Source: Hortaea werneckii (lineage: Eukaryota; Ascomycota; Dothideomycetes; Mycosphaerellales; Teratosphaeriaceae). From it: 64,000 nucleotides of DNA. Below, piece by piece: positions 9,411-20,404 of the stretch; positions within the stretch are counted from its first letter, which is position 1; each line of letters opens with the position of its first letter. The stretch spans positions 806,001-870,000 of the forward strand of contig JBAOKB010000071.1 in NCBI GenBank assembly GCA_037044905.1, in the 5' to 3' direction. A program made the position numbers and the translations under genes. A model generated the notes under the pieces. The model made no database searches, was not told where the DNA came from, and worked only from the letters and a program-made list of their open reading frames with translations.

Positions 9411-12400
9411 ATGACAGATGCCTCTGCCAAGGCAGACGAGCAGGGCCCCGCCCTCTCAGAAGGAGATGACGAGCTGAGCGGCACAGAGTACGCCTCATCA
9501 GCGCAGGAAGCAGAGCAGCTGGGAGGCAATGAAGACCAGAGCGTCCTCCACGATGAAGATGATGAAGCTGAGGGCCATGCGGAGGCTTACACGACCTCTG
9601 AGCATGTCAATACAACTGAGAGAGTCGAAAAAGAGCTTCCCGCCGATTTCAAGCTCCAGGAGCAGCTTAATCATCCGCACATGTATCCGGAATCCGCCTT
9701 GGGTCACCCGCTTGAGCCCGTCCACGCTCGCTACAATGGGCGCGACTTGCCTCGCTTCGAAATGGGCAAGGACGAGAAGCCTGCCTCCACCAAGTGTCGT
9801 GCAGTCTTGCAAGTAGAGACTCCTTACTCAGTGGATATGAAGATTCTGAACGCGAACGAGGACAAAGTGAATGTCCGCTTCGAAGCGGCATCACAGACGC
9901 CAGCGATCTGTATCGAGATCGACCTCGCTAAGGATTTGAACGAGTACCAGATTGCCGCGGGTAAGAAGTATGAGCCTCAACACATCCGATGCTGGGTTTT
10001 CGGCAACAGCATCAAGCTTAGGGGTCCATCAGCACAATCTTCGCCAGAGCCGACGCACTCATCGCTTGAGTGGGAGTTCGCCAGCAATGACGACGGGAAA
10101 TCCTGTATTCTCGGACATATAAGCAAGCTAGCCATAGCAGATCAAAAATTGAAGGACAGCATTGACGCCCCTGTCAGCCATGTCATGGAAACAAGATTTG
10201 ACCTTTGGGACGATAATGAGGTCCAGCAAAAAAGCCACTGTATCAACGTTCATCGAACGAGACCCGTCTGGACAGGGGTCGACATCGACCAGATAAAAGA
10301 ATGGGAAAGCGTTGTCGTGCGTGGTGACGCATGGGAAAGGGGCGGTCTTTCGGCTGGTCAGATTGCCGCTGTCACTTTGCTGAGAGCGACACACATCGAT
10401 ATCTTCGCAATTGCACGTAACGGCTGGATCCCATTCTGGGAGACTGTCAGCGAGTACATGTTGGGCGCCATGGCTGCTTCCGCCTTGTGGGGCCCGTTCT
10501 GGCAGTACTTCTTACAGGTGTGGAACGAGAGGGATAAGTCGCTGAACCACGCCGAGCTCAATCTTTCGAAGCTGACGGTACCTCGTCACCTGGTGACGAA
10601 ATGGAAGGTACTCAGGGACGACAGGACATCCAAGGTCATTTCCGCGGAGCCATTCGAATGGGCCAGGGTCGTTGCATTGCCTATCTGGCCGACCGACGGA
10701 GCCGCGACATTTCTGCTGAAGCTCGGCGAATACCGCGAGATCCAGAAGCGCAAGCAGCTCGTAGAAGAGGCGCTCACGAAGCCCAAGAACACCGTATTTG
10801 CCACCTTTTCCGAGCTTAACGGGAGAAACGCCGCCTACCATCTCGATCTGCGCTTGCCGGACATCAAGTTGAAACCGAAGGAAGCCACAAGCGCGGAGGA
10901 GGTGGACGTCTGGAGCATTTTGCCTGGAGAGGGCGAGAGTTTTAAGATTACGATAGTTGAAGAAGAAGGCCTGGGCAGCGGTGCGATCTTCACGGGCAAA
11001 TTCGAGGACAATCTAAGCCCAATGGCAGGGGCGTCTTTGAGTGGCGCTGTTCTCTTTGCCGGCATACAACACGACACCAGCTTTCAGGTACCACTAGACC
11101 GCGAACTCCGAGTCAAGCTAAAGCTTTGGACCAACATGCAAGCAGGTACGAATAAGATGAACGCTCTGGAGACGCTGTTGAGAGCGACGAGAGAACAGGA
11201 GCGTCTCTTTGGACCGGATCTTCCTGGACTGATTTTTAGGACGCGGGCCTATCCTTGCAATCCGGGCGAACTCGCTCAACAGATTCGAGGCACTGCTGGT
11301 CTTTGGGAGAAGATGACTGCGAACCTCAATCGCAAGGGCAAGGACGGAAAAGCGAAGCACCAGCTGAATGAAGAGCAGAAGCGTGCTGTCCAGCTTATGT
11401 GGTCCAGCGAAAAGGGCATTGTCGCTATCCACGGCCCACCGGGTACGGGCAAGACTAGAACAGTAATTGCCGGAGTTGAAAGCCTGGTACTCGCGGGCTA
11501 CAGAGTAGCAATCGTGGCGCATGCCAACAGTCAGGTCGATAACGCCATGATGATTTGGCAAGAGACCTATGAGGGCGACGAGCGCAAGAAGTTTGCCCGT
11601 GCTCGCAATGGATACTTTGAGCCTACTGCGCTCCTGGACGCTCTCATGGCTCAGCCGAAGGAGGACCTTGAGATAGGCGGTGACTCGTCCCTTCACGCCT
11701 CCATTGATGGGCCTCACGGCGCGGGCCCAGTGCTTGCGAAGAGGATCAACCAAATGTCCTTGATCTCAGGCGAGGCTAGAGAGCAGGTCCGCAACTACGT
11801 ACGCAGCCTTACAGCCCTGAAGGACGCCATGAATACTGGAGATCAGGCTCAGACGGACAGTCGCCGCCGCGAACTCCAACGTCTGGAGCCGTCAGTGCTC
11901 TCAGATGCTTGCAAGGATATTAGGGTTTGGTTTTCGACCACCAACTCTTCTGGCCATCGTATGCTATCGGCGTACAGTAACATCGATGTCATCGTGGTCG
12001 AGGAAGCCGGTCTATCTTCCACGGCAGATCTCGCAGTCCCTCTGGCGTCTTTCCTCAAAACAGCGAAACTTGTCGTACTTGCGGGAGACCATCAACAGCA
12101 GGCGCCAATCTGTACGTCTTCCGAGCGCAACGAGGCGCACCCGCTGATGGAGGTGTCGCGGCTCGGCTCCCTCATTACCGATTCGCGCGATCGTATCGAC
12201 GTGGTCAAGCTGCGTACCCAGTATCGTGGCCATCCCGACATCTATCAGCCCCTGTCTGACGTATTCTATGCCGACAAGGACGGCGAAAATGGGCTGATCA
12301 TGGCCGAGTCGACCAAGCTCCTTCAGCCAAAGCAGAAATTTATTCAGCGCTTCATGAAGGACACTTTTGGAGGGGCTTACAATGGCCGAATGCGCTGTGC

Positions 12401-13100
12401 TCTGTCTGTTGAGGGGGAGGATGCTGCGCATCAGCAATACGGAAACGGTACCTCTATCTGCAATGAGGTAGAGGTCGACTACATTGTGAGATGGATAAAA
12501 GCTCTTATCGCCTATGGGACAGACTTCAAGGAGTACGGCAAGGAGTATACTCCAATTCAGCTCAGCGATATCGGTATCTCGTCGCCATACAACGGTCAAT
12601 GTAAGGCACTACGCAGTGCTCTGGAGGCTGAAGGCCTATACGACGTTACCAGAGAGGACAGCGTAGAGGTAATCACTGCCAACAAAGTCCAAGGCAGACA
12701 GTTCCCGGTGCACATCATCTCGTTCGCCAAGCATCATGCGACCGAGGCCGGCGACAACTACTTCATCGCCAATCGGGGACAGTGCAACGTGCAGTGGTCT
12801 CGCGCCCAGCTGTTCCAACTGCAGGTTGGCAATATTGGACCATGGGCAGAAATTGCCCGCCAGAGTGCGTACCAGAACAACCACAAGACGAGGTTTTATA
12901 AGTACATCGATGGGCTGGTCCAGGCAGGCGATGTCATGAGCCGCCGGGACTGGGAAGCCGGCTTGAATGGCAACCCGCCAGAAGCCAGTAGCTTCAAGCT
13001 GCCTGGCTCTCAGGGGAGGAATAACCGCGGCGGCGGTAGGGGTGGCCGTGGCCGTGGTCGTGGTCGTGGTCGTGCCCGTGGCCGTGGTGGTAGGCGCTGA
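9411..13100 (+). CDS. Large SF1 (UPF1/NFX1-like) RNA helicase with RGG tail
   Basis: Single exon, 1229 residues from the ATG at 9411 (context CCAAAATGA). The frame is open further upstream but without another ATG. The acidic N-terminus (about 1-90) is disordered. Helicase motifs lie in the second half: motif I IHGPPGTGKTRTVIAG, motif II VIVVEEAGLSS, motif III LVVLAGDHQQQAPI, motif IV region KLRTQYRGHPDIYQ, motif V ANKVQGRQFPVHIISF and motif VI QCNVQWSRAQ. Motif II starts EEA rather than DEA, as in the NFX1/ZNFX1 branch. The tail is an RGG/RGR repeat typical of RNA binding and Arg methylation. Family knowledge supports ATP-dependent RNA remodelling. The specific pathway (decay, RNAi or translation) is unknown. 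Its 5' leader appears duplicated 4.3 kb downstream. Confidence 0.85.
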   Translation: MTDASAKADEQGPALSEGDDELSGTEYASSAQEAEQLGGNEDQSVLHDEDDEAEGHAEAYTTSEHVNTTERVEKELPADFKLQEQLNHPHMYPESALGHPLEPVHARYNGRDLPRFEMGKDEKPASTKCRAVLQVETPYSVDMKILNANEDKVNVRFEAASQTPAICIEIDLAKDLNEYQIAAGKKYEPQHIRCWVFGNSIKLRGPSAQSSPEPTHSSLEWEFASNDDGKSCILGHISKLAIADQKLKDSIDAPVSHVMETRFDLWDDNEVQQKSHCINVHRTRPVWTGVDIDQIKEWESVVVRGDAWERGGLSAGQIAAVTLLRATHIDIFAIARNGWIPFWETVSEYMLGAMAASALWGPFWQYFLQVWNERDKSLNHAELNLSKLTVPRHLVTKWKVLRDDRTSKVISAEPFEWARVVALPIWPTDGAATFLLKLGEYREIQKRKQLVEEALTKPKNTVFATFSELNGRNAAYHLDLRLPDIKLKPKEATSAEEVDVWSILPGEGESFKITIVEEEGLGSGAIFTGKFEDNLSPMAGASLSGAVLFAGIQHDTSFQVPLDRELRVKLKLWTNMQAGTNKMNALETLLRATREQERLFGPDLPGLIFRTRAYPCNPGELAQQIRGTAGLWEKMTANLNRKGKDGKAKHQLNEEQKRAVQLMWSSEKGIVAIHGPPGTGKTRTVIAGVESLVLAGYRVAIVAHANSQVDNAMMIWQETYEGDERKKFARARNGYFEPTALLDALMAQPKEDLEIGGDSSLHASIDGPHGAGPVLAKRINQMSLISGEAREQVRNYVRSLTALKDAMNTGDQAQTDSRRRELQRLEPSVLSDACKDIRVWFSTTNSSGHRMLSAYSNIDVIVVEEAGLSSTADLAVPLASFLKTAKLVVLAGDHQQQAPICTSSERNEAHPLMEVSRLGSLITDSRDRIDVVKLRTQYRGHPDIYQPLSDVFYADKDGENGLIMAESTKLLQPKQKFIQRFMKDTFGGAYNGRMRCALSVEGEDAAHQQYGNGTSICNEVEVDYIVRWIKALIAYGTDFKEYGKEYTPIQLSDIGISSPYNGQCKALRSALEAEGLYDVTREDSVEVITANKVQGRQFPVHIISFAKHHATEAGDNYFIANRGQCNVQWSRAQLFQLQVGNIGPWAEIARQSAYQNNHKTRFYKYIDGLVQAGDVMSRRDWEAGLNGNPPEASSFKLPGSQGRNNRGGGRGGRGRGRGRGRARGRGGRR

Positions 13101-13540
13101 GACCATACGTCAATACAGTGGCAAGACTGTCAGACGTCGTGATGGAGAGATTGAAATTATCATGAGTGGAGTTGGCAGATCTTGGGGTTCTGGAAGGCGC
13201 ATTGCTCATAACCTGGCTCAATAGTAAGGTATGCTTCTAGATGTACTAAGAAGAAATGCCGAGCTAGGTCTTATTCTGCGTGGTCTTGAGTTGCTGCCGC
13301 GAGATCAGGCCAGAGGAAGGCCTTTGAGGACTAGATAGAATATTGATGTAACAGAAGTACACTCCAACACCGGGTCCTCGTCTCAAGAGCTGCCTGATCT
13401 GCTGTTCAATCGCTGTCAGCTATCGACATTCGAAGATCTCAGCAGCCACTCGCGCCTTCCCTGTCCACTCGCACCTTCCTTACATTCTACCTAGAGGCGA
13501 TCTCAAACGGCCCGTGCGCCTCCACAGTACTTTACTTACT
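13101..13540. other. Helicase 3' flank, no gene
   Basis: Presumed 3'UTR of the helicase and spacer. It is pyrimidine-rich near 13510-13570. No coding signal recognised. Confidence 0.4.
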
Positions 13541-13724
13541 TTCCCTCTCTCTCTCTTTCTCTTCCCCTTCCAATCCACACACCACCAAGTCACCAGTTAT
13601 GGCCCCGCTCCGTTTTCCGATGGTGCCATTTGCTGCTCTGACTTGTTGGCAGTCCTTGTCCTTTTCGTTGCGCTTTGCGCTCCCTTCCCTCCCCCTTTGT
13701 TCTCTCTCGTCGGCCGCAAGGCAC
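13541..13724 (+). repeat. Diverged copy of the helicase 5' leader
   Basis: This segment resembles 9255-9350, immediately upstream of the helicase ATG. Both contain CCAAGTCACCAG, then CTGCTCT-x-ACTTG and, after similar spacing, a TTTCG-x-TGCGCTTTGCG block followed by C/T-rich sequence. The shared order of several blocks argues for duplication rather than chance. No helicase coding sequence follows this copy, so it may mark a lost or decayed tandem paralogue. The alignment was done by eye and has gaps. Confidence 0.45.
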
Positions 13725-14275
13725 AGCACCTTCGGTGCTCCCTTGCCTTCGGGCATTTGACACACCGGTGTCAATCGCTTCGGCGATTTAGTGTGGGCCT
13801 TTGTGCCTGCATACAGTCTAAAACACGCCTCTGGCGATTCCGTGGAGACCTTTGTGTTTCCATACAGTCTAAAACATGTCTTGATCCGGTGACGGACCGG
13901 ATTACTGGCACACCGGTGCTAGGATCGCCACCGGGCATCCGAGAGTTGGCCTTTGGCCTTCTCGTTCTACACAATGTCTTCATTCGGTGGCTGACCAGCT
14001 TGTTGGCACTCCGGTGCTAGGATGGCCACCGGGAATCCATGAGTTGGCCTTTGGCCTTCTCGTTCTACCACAAAAGTGTCTTTCGGACAACAACAATCAG
14101 GCGCACTTCAGTGTTTAGATGGCCTTCGAGCATTATAGAGTGAGGACTCTTTGTCCTACTCTGAGTTCCAAACAATGTCTCCATTCGGTGACTGACTGAA
14201 TTATTGGCACACCGGTGCTAGGATCGCCACCGGGCATCCCTGAGTTAGCCTTTGGCCTTCTCGTTCTACACATCA
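13725..14275 (+). repeat. Dense array of structured hairpin repeats
   Basis: At least a dozen short inverted repeats in 550 bp. AGCACC/GGTGCT is at 13725-13739. TGCC-TTCG-GGCA is at 13744-13755, TTGACAC-ACCG-GTGTCAA at 13757-13774 and ATCGC-TTCG-GCGAT at 13774-13787. A 51-bp direct repeat gives two 8-bp stems with CTTTGT loops at 13791-13812 and 13842-13863. A unit of about 98 bp recurs from 13907, 14005 and 14206. It carries a GCAC-NCCG-GTGC stem, a GGCC-TTT-GGCC stem and a TTCTACACAATGTC-like spacer. ATCCGGT/ACCGGAT (13884-13902) reappears as ATTCGGT/ACTGAAT (14183-14201) with pairing kept. AGAGT-G-AGGAC pairs with GTCCT-ACTCT at 14137-14162. Stems are kept while bases change, which suggests a functional RNA. 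Confidence 0.7.
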
Positions 14276-14920
14276 ATGTCGTTTGGACGACAATAACAAC
14301 GTGGGCGCTTCTGCCGCATTCCGACTGCCTGGGCTGCATCAGACCAGAATGCAGCAGGAGCACTTGCCCATAGACAGCACATTTTTGGGGTGTGACACGC
14401 CCCAGCCGGACAGCCGGGAGACCGAGGGCAAGGCACGTATCTCCTCCGGCCGGCCTCACACCCAGATGACTGGTGTGGTGACCAAAGATGTCTTTCCTGC
14501 TCCATTAGCCGTCGACCATCAGTACCGTGAAAACTGGATGGTGCCCGGCAATGAGGATCGCGATATTGCCATGGCCACCCTGGAAGTTCCGACTGCAGCA
14601 ATGCCTTGTCCTCCCAGCTTGCCGATGGGGACGAGTGCATCCTTCAAGTCCTTTCCGACGATGTCTGGCAACATCAACTCGGTCCAGCTGCAATTCCGTT
14701 GCCATGTCCATTCAGAATTTCCAACATGGACATTGGCTTGAGCAGAACTGCAGCGAGGCCACTATCATCAAGCCGCCCGGTCCTCACTCAGGCCGTTGTA
14801 CGGAACTTGCCTATGCCGGAACCATCGCTTTGGTGCAGCGTTTTCGGCATTTGATCAAAGGCGCAACGGAGACTGATTTGGTGACCACGCTCGGGATTGG
14901 CGGTGTTGCGGCATGATTCC
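14276..14920 (+). other. Possible decayed coding remnant after the hairpin array
   Basis: Several overlapping frames of 80-150 codons run through here, for example 14283..14741 and 14527..14916, but none has a recognisable domain. The apparently best frame changes along the segment, as in a decayed gene. It follows the duplicated helicase leader and hairpin array on the same strand, so it could be the remains of that transcript's coding part. I could not match it to the helicase protein. Confidence 0.25.
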
Positions 14921-16332
14921 GGTGGCAAACTCCCTAAGCGTCCTGGAGACGGCTGCGGTCATGACAAATGCAGCTGTGTTTGGGCGAGAGACCGGTATGG
15001 AAGCCAGGAAATCTCGAGCCACGGGAAGATATCATTTTTGGGTGGGTGGTGGGATGGTGTTGGCGGACGGGGTTGGATGGAGAGGGTTTGAGTGGGGTTA
15101 GAAGTATGTTCTACATTGCTAACTCTCTGTCAGCGTCCTAGGTACGACCTTAAACTGCAGCTGGGTGGGCGGGAATGATGGCGCGCCTCACGCCATCGGC
15201 CATTATTTCTTCTCGAAAAGTTACAAGACCAAGAGCAATCTCAAGGCGGGTTGCAGAATCCCATACAGAAAGAAAGCGAAAGGCTGACACAAGGAGCAGA
15301 GGGAAGGAAAGGAGGACTGGTGGGCGAATATACCTAGGCAATGAATGCGCGCTGCAGGATATGAGTAGGAACAGAACGCTGGACACGGTGGATACGTTGG
15401 GTTGGATAAGACCGACAAATTTGAGGTGATGGGGTCCAGGATAAATGGTCGATATGCTGCATGTCATTTAACTTTGGAAGTGAAGGGCAGGCTGAGGCGG
15501 ATGAACAATGTGAAGGTGGCGGACAGTTGGTTAAGACTGTGCAAGATGCCGTGATAGCGAACAGGATTGGCGACGAGAGTAGCGGTGAGCAGGTGGGAGG
15601 TGGGGAAAAGGCAGGCTTGGATGGACGGACGAAGCGTAGTAGGCGCGCGGACTGGAAGATTTAGTGAGCGGGATAGGGATGAAGGTTGTGTAGCACTTAC
15701 TCGACTGTGGAACTATCGGTGAAAGGCAGCAAGTCGCAATGGATGAATGAGATAGCCGGCATATCGCGACGGTGTTTGTACGAGCTTTCTTCCTAGCGAC
15801 CGAAAAGTTGTCCGACCCATGTGTTACAGCTGCTTCGCCACATTGATAGTGCGGCATCACCTGAGCACCTCCTTCGATACATTGATTGCGGATGTGCTGT
15901 GGACGGTTGTCGATGATTGCTCATCATTAATAATATATAGAACTTCGCTGTCCCCAAATTGAGCCTGTTCATGGGTAGCAGAGATACCTTGAAAGGCTTT
16001 TTACTCTGTTCTATCCTAGATATCCCTATAGAAGAAGCAAGCGCCAGGATAAAGCTTGACGTCGAGGTGAGTCACCCACGGCTGCTCTGGCAATTAATGC
16101 ATACCTGGTAGATGGACGAATGGCGGTTACAATGTTTTACGGCAGGAACTTGAAGTAGAACTTGCCTATTTGCCAAAGGCCGTGCATGACGGCTGCTACG
16201 CTGTCGCCATGTTCATATTTCCTCGTGAAATCCATCATGCTGCGCCCGATGGCCAGCCACTGAGGTCTCATTAAGAATTTCTCATAGCTGATAACCCAAT
16301 AGCCCGGGGATTACGCCTGGTATGCCAATGAT
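14921..16332. other. Intergenic, no supported gene
   Basis: Short frames on both strands only. A minus-strand ATG near 15757 opens 20 codons ending at a good donor (GTAAGT), but the downstream frames do not join into a convincing protein. A hydrophobic 105-codon minus-strand frame at 15150..15467 has no recognisable family. Confidence 0.35.
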
Positions 16333-17290
16333 TTAGGCTTCCAGTGCTGAAAAGGTCGTCACGATCTGTAACCTTTGCCGGTCAGAGTCGCCAAGTTCTG
16401 CATTCCCAGGCCGGTCGACCAGAATGGTTTGGATGCCGGCCGCTGCCGCTGCATCGACCTCCTTGACATTATCTGTAAGGAACAAAGTCGTTTCAGCAGT
16501 CCACTGGAATTTCCATCAGTTTCCTCATCCGCACATGAGTAGCATACGAAGGGCACTTACACCCAAGGCAGCCATGATCGTCTGGTAGCTCGCCGACTCC
16601 GTCTTTAAGCCCGCGTTGACCGTGTCGAACCAGCCATCAATCAATCCCGTGCGGTCTTCGACCCGCTCGCCCTCGCTCACATGCTGGAAGAGCAGCTTCT
16701 GTGCGAATACACTACCCGAAGAGTAAATCGCCACCTTCTTCCCGCCGTCCTTCCATTCCTGCAGCTTGGGCGCCACGTCGGGGAACAAGGGGGTCGCATA
16801 CGCTCCCGTCTTATACCCGTCCTCCCACAGGTAGCCCTGGAGGTTCTTCAGATAGGCGATCTTGACATCGCGCCGCGTCAGGTCTTCGACGTGCGCCTGC
16901 AGAGCTGCTGGGCAGGTCCGGTGCTCGGCTGGGAAGGCGTCCTTGTATGGCTGGAAATCCGCATCATCCCACTTCCTGGCTAGGACGTCGGGGAGGGCTT
17001 TGATGGCGTAGGGGAACTTTGGGGTGCGTACGGGTTAGTTTGGGGGCAAAAGGAGAGCCGTGAAATGCGCTTGCCGGCGCTAATTTTTTGAGAAAGTGTC
17101 TCCAGTGAAGGAAAAGACAAATTAATCTGAAGGGGAGTCTTGTACCTACCAGCGTGTCCTTTACGAACGAGATCGGGCATATGGTTCCCTCTGAGACGAC
17201 ATTGGTGAGAACTGGATGAGACGCCTTTCCTGAGACAATGACGAAAGCCTACCTACCAATGTCGAGCAAGATGTTCTGTATGGCGGCCAT
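16333..17290 (-). CDS. UTR4: Enolase-phosphatase E1 (methionine salvage)
   Basis: Four exons, 17290..17257, 17190..17150, 17016..16561 and 16503..16333, give 233 residues, a normal length for the family. The HAD motif I is spread over two splice sites: IQNILLDIEGT is split after the Ile codon, then CPISFVKDTL. Motif II is KVAIYSSGSV and motif III includes the Lys of NAGLKTESASY. Motif IV is FLTDNVKEVDAA, followed by GIQTILVDRPGN. YLWEDGYKTG in the cap is also typical. The enzyme enolises and dephosphorylates 2,3-diketo-5-methylthiopentyl-1-phosphate in the methionine salvage pathway, in cytosol and nucleus. Donors are GTAGGT, GTAGGT and GTAAGT. All exons stay in frame. Confidence 0.93.
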
Positions 17291-20200
17291 CGTGGCTCTG
17301 GTTGCGGTCAGGATGAAATTTTTCGTCCCTCAACAACACAACTTTGCTTCGGTAACACTTGAAGTTGCGCTTCGCGGACAACGGAAATGTTCCTGGCGGT
17401 GGCGGATAACACTTGCCAGGCTACTGCAAGGTCAGGTTGGAGGTTGATCTTGGAATCTGAAAATTTGGGTCGGGCAGCGCACCGCTCCGTCGCAGCAGCG
17501 CGGCGGTCGTCTGGAACTCTGGAGATGGGAGATTTGAGTGGTGACGGGTGGGGCAAGAATACTAGCACGAGTTGGTTGTTGAACAACACTTCATGTCTTC
17601 ACCACCGCCTACTGCGTTGCATGGATTGGGCTGCAATTGTGTCGGGCGAGACGCGATGCATTGATGATTGTGGATCGCATCGGCGACAAGAGCAAGGTAT
17701 GCAGTGTTTGAAGTCGACAACAAGCTCGAATCAGAACGATCCTTATGGGTCCTATGTCCTACTTCTCCCGCACCGCACCATCAGCATGGCAGCGGCGCAT
17801 GCAACCCATGCACCCTGCAAGCTGCAAGCCTGCTCGTGCAAATATCCCGAAGGACGCGCATCGCTCTGCCTGTTTCAGCATGTCGAAGCTGGCGCTACTG
17901 CAGCAATCTAATATGCTTAACTGTTCGCTCGAAATCTCTTCAGATAGCGCCTTCCATAGGGCAGGCGGCTGCTAAAACAGTTGGTCCACTCTATGCAAAG
18001 GAGATCCGACTCCTCCAACCACAGGCGCTTCATGCTTCACCGCTCTGCGGAGATGCGCTGGCTTTGTTCGCGACTTCGATGCACGACGCTCGTGGCAGCG
18101 GCTCGGCTCTCCCCAAGAACGACAACTGCCGGTTGACTACGGTCGTGCGGATATCGTCCTTTGTTATAGTCCATTGTTTGTTGACGATGAGGGCACGTGG
18201 AGAGGCAGAAATGACCATTATGATAGCTTCATTTAACGATGATTATCCGAAGAGCTTTGGGATCAGGTGGCCTATCTCGGCCCCCCTTATCTCAAGCTCT
18301 TCGGGCAACGTGATAACTGAGCCTCCCAAGGTACACTGGTACAAGAAGCGCTTCAAGCGCACGCTCTAGACTTTATCAGACGACTTGGCGGGCTTATGCA
18401 GGCTACGTCTAACTAGCGAAAGGCTAATGTTGGGGAAAGGTACTGTCGTGAAACCGTCGTCGGACGGTGTATTCCTACTCAAAGCAGAGGGTGTGGCACC
18501 TGGGTTGTCGATTTGGCGAACACCTGCCAAACGTTCCATAGGGCATTTGGACATACATAATGAACCGATCCCGAGGCTTCACCGCAAGTGCAGTTGGGCT
18601 CGCTGAGGGAACAATGAGAAGGGCTTGAGAGTGAACGTGGGGACGTTTTGCCAGCATCGCTAGGTAATGACCGCCGTGAGAGCGGAGCTACACGATTGGT
18701 GAGGTTTTGCAGCGTGTCGCATAACACCTCCCTCTGCGGTGGTTGCGGTGGTGTGAGGATAGGGAGCCAGGCGCCCTCCTTCTTCTACTACACAGGTACG
18801 ACAGGCGCTGGTCGGTTTCAAGGTCCAATACGTATGTAGCAGCTCGTGCATCGAAGCTCTCTAAGGGGAGGCTACTCCGATCTCGCTGAGTATCAGAACA
18901 AAGAGAAACGTGTGGTAATTTCCAGAGACTGCTGGAAACGTGTGAGCCAGCGTTCGGTGTGCTGGGTGCATTTGTTTGTTGTCATCATGGCTCGGGTGGC
19001 CAGACTCGCGAGACAGCGCCTCCCCAAACCAGCGAGACAAAGGGCGGGAGAGGCGGCGGGAACGGAAGGACACGTACAAGGCAGTCCGTGCTTGCCGAGC
19101 CTGCCCCACCATCCAGGACCAGCCAATGGGACAAAGGATCCACCCTGAGCACCCGAGGGGCTTCCATCGGCTATGTACGAGCCAGACGAGGTTGCCCATC
19201 TCACTACTTCCTGCCCGCCTGCTTCCACTCACACCGCTATCCAACTACGACGCCTAATAAACCCATCTACCACTCTGCCATTCCAATCCGACGCTCCAAA
19301 GCAACTGCTCCCTCCAGCAGTCTCGCGCTCTTTCCTCCCTTTGCCGATCCGCCGCCCCCGCTGACCGACCGTAATCAAACATTCCTTGGCGCTGGCGTGA
19401 CAACCAACGTGCTCGTCGGTACCTTGCACGACCATTCAAGGGGCTCTTGAGCCTGCCACCACCGGCGTACGACACTGCCAAAGACAATTGAAAGACAGCG
19501 ACTGTGTGCGTGGGACCATACGAGCCATTGGCACTCTGTACAGCATCATCAAGAGCTCAGCCATCATCGAGGGTCCGTGCAGACGTCATTAGCGGCTTGC
19601 GTCGCTTGGAAGCAACTGGAACGCCCGGAAACCACATCATACCACCGCCTGATCACATCAACAACGCCTTACCTCATCCGCCGACCGACCGCCCTTTGTA
19701 TAGCTGTGCCTTCCCTCGACTATCTATGAGATCTGGACACCATTGCATCTCGGCCTGAGGCACATCATTACATTAGGCACCACCTCCGCCACCTCCGACT
19801 TCGACTCATCCTCCTCCGCCGCCCGCACCACACCTCACCTCTGACTCTTACCTTGTAACCCTACCTTTGACGCTACTTACGACATCAACGACTTTCTTTG
19901 CACCTGCTTCAAGCTATCGATCACCACCTCCGATCCCAGCTTTCCCTTTCGACCCTTCGCTGGACATACTTGATCCCCTACTCATGAGCACAACGACGAC
20001 ACTCCTTACCTCTCATTGTCTTTAAACTGGTTTCAGCGAGCAAGCGAGTACTTGTGGACATATCATATCTGCCTTGGAATTTGGAAGCGTGGAGTTGATA
20101 CACGGATTGCGGTCGGAAACCTTGCATTGTCATTGCCTGCACATTTGAAAGGTTTACGAACTTTGGGTCGGACCTTCCACCCTTGATTTTCATTACGACA

Positions 20201-20404
20201 TACGTGCCGGTCGTCCTTGGCTTATCTGCTTTGCCATCGACGCCGACTTCCAGGCTAGTCGTTGCTTGCCTGCTCACGGGACTCAGTCGTTGACTGGTCC
20301 TTCCCTTTGCTCCTCTGCACTGGCTCTCCCAATTGGCGTCTGGACTCGGAATCCTTCACCGGACTCTCGAGACCTAAGTATTCCTTTTGCCGCCGTGCCG
20401 CCCA
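17291..20404. other. 3.1-kb gene-poor region, probably long KSP1 leader on the right half
   Basis: No recognisable protein. A plus-strand frame of 233 codons (17668..18369) has no family motifs and ordinary composition, and I treat it as chance. From about 19150 to 20400 the plus strand becomes strongly C/T-rich with many CACC/CTCC runs, typical of a long fungal 5'UTR, and it contains several short upstream ATG frames before the kinase start. Confidence 0.4.

Noticed and set aside
13514..14020. 168-codon ORF through the hairpin array
   Set aside because: Its sequence is dictated by the structured repeats and gives Cys/Leu-rich peptide without family likeness; structure explains it better.
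15470..15760. Possible multi-exon minus-strand gene starting MPAISFIHCDLL
   Set aside because: A good donor and acceptor exist, but every joined frame hits a stop soon and no product is recognisable.
17668..18369. 233-codon plus-strand ORF
   Set aside because: No domain, no conserved-looking core and codon use unlike neighbouring genes; long chance frames are common in GC-rich DNA.
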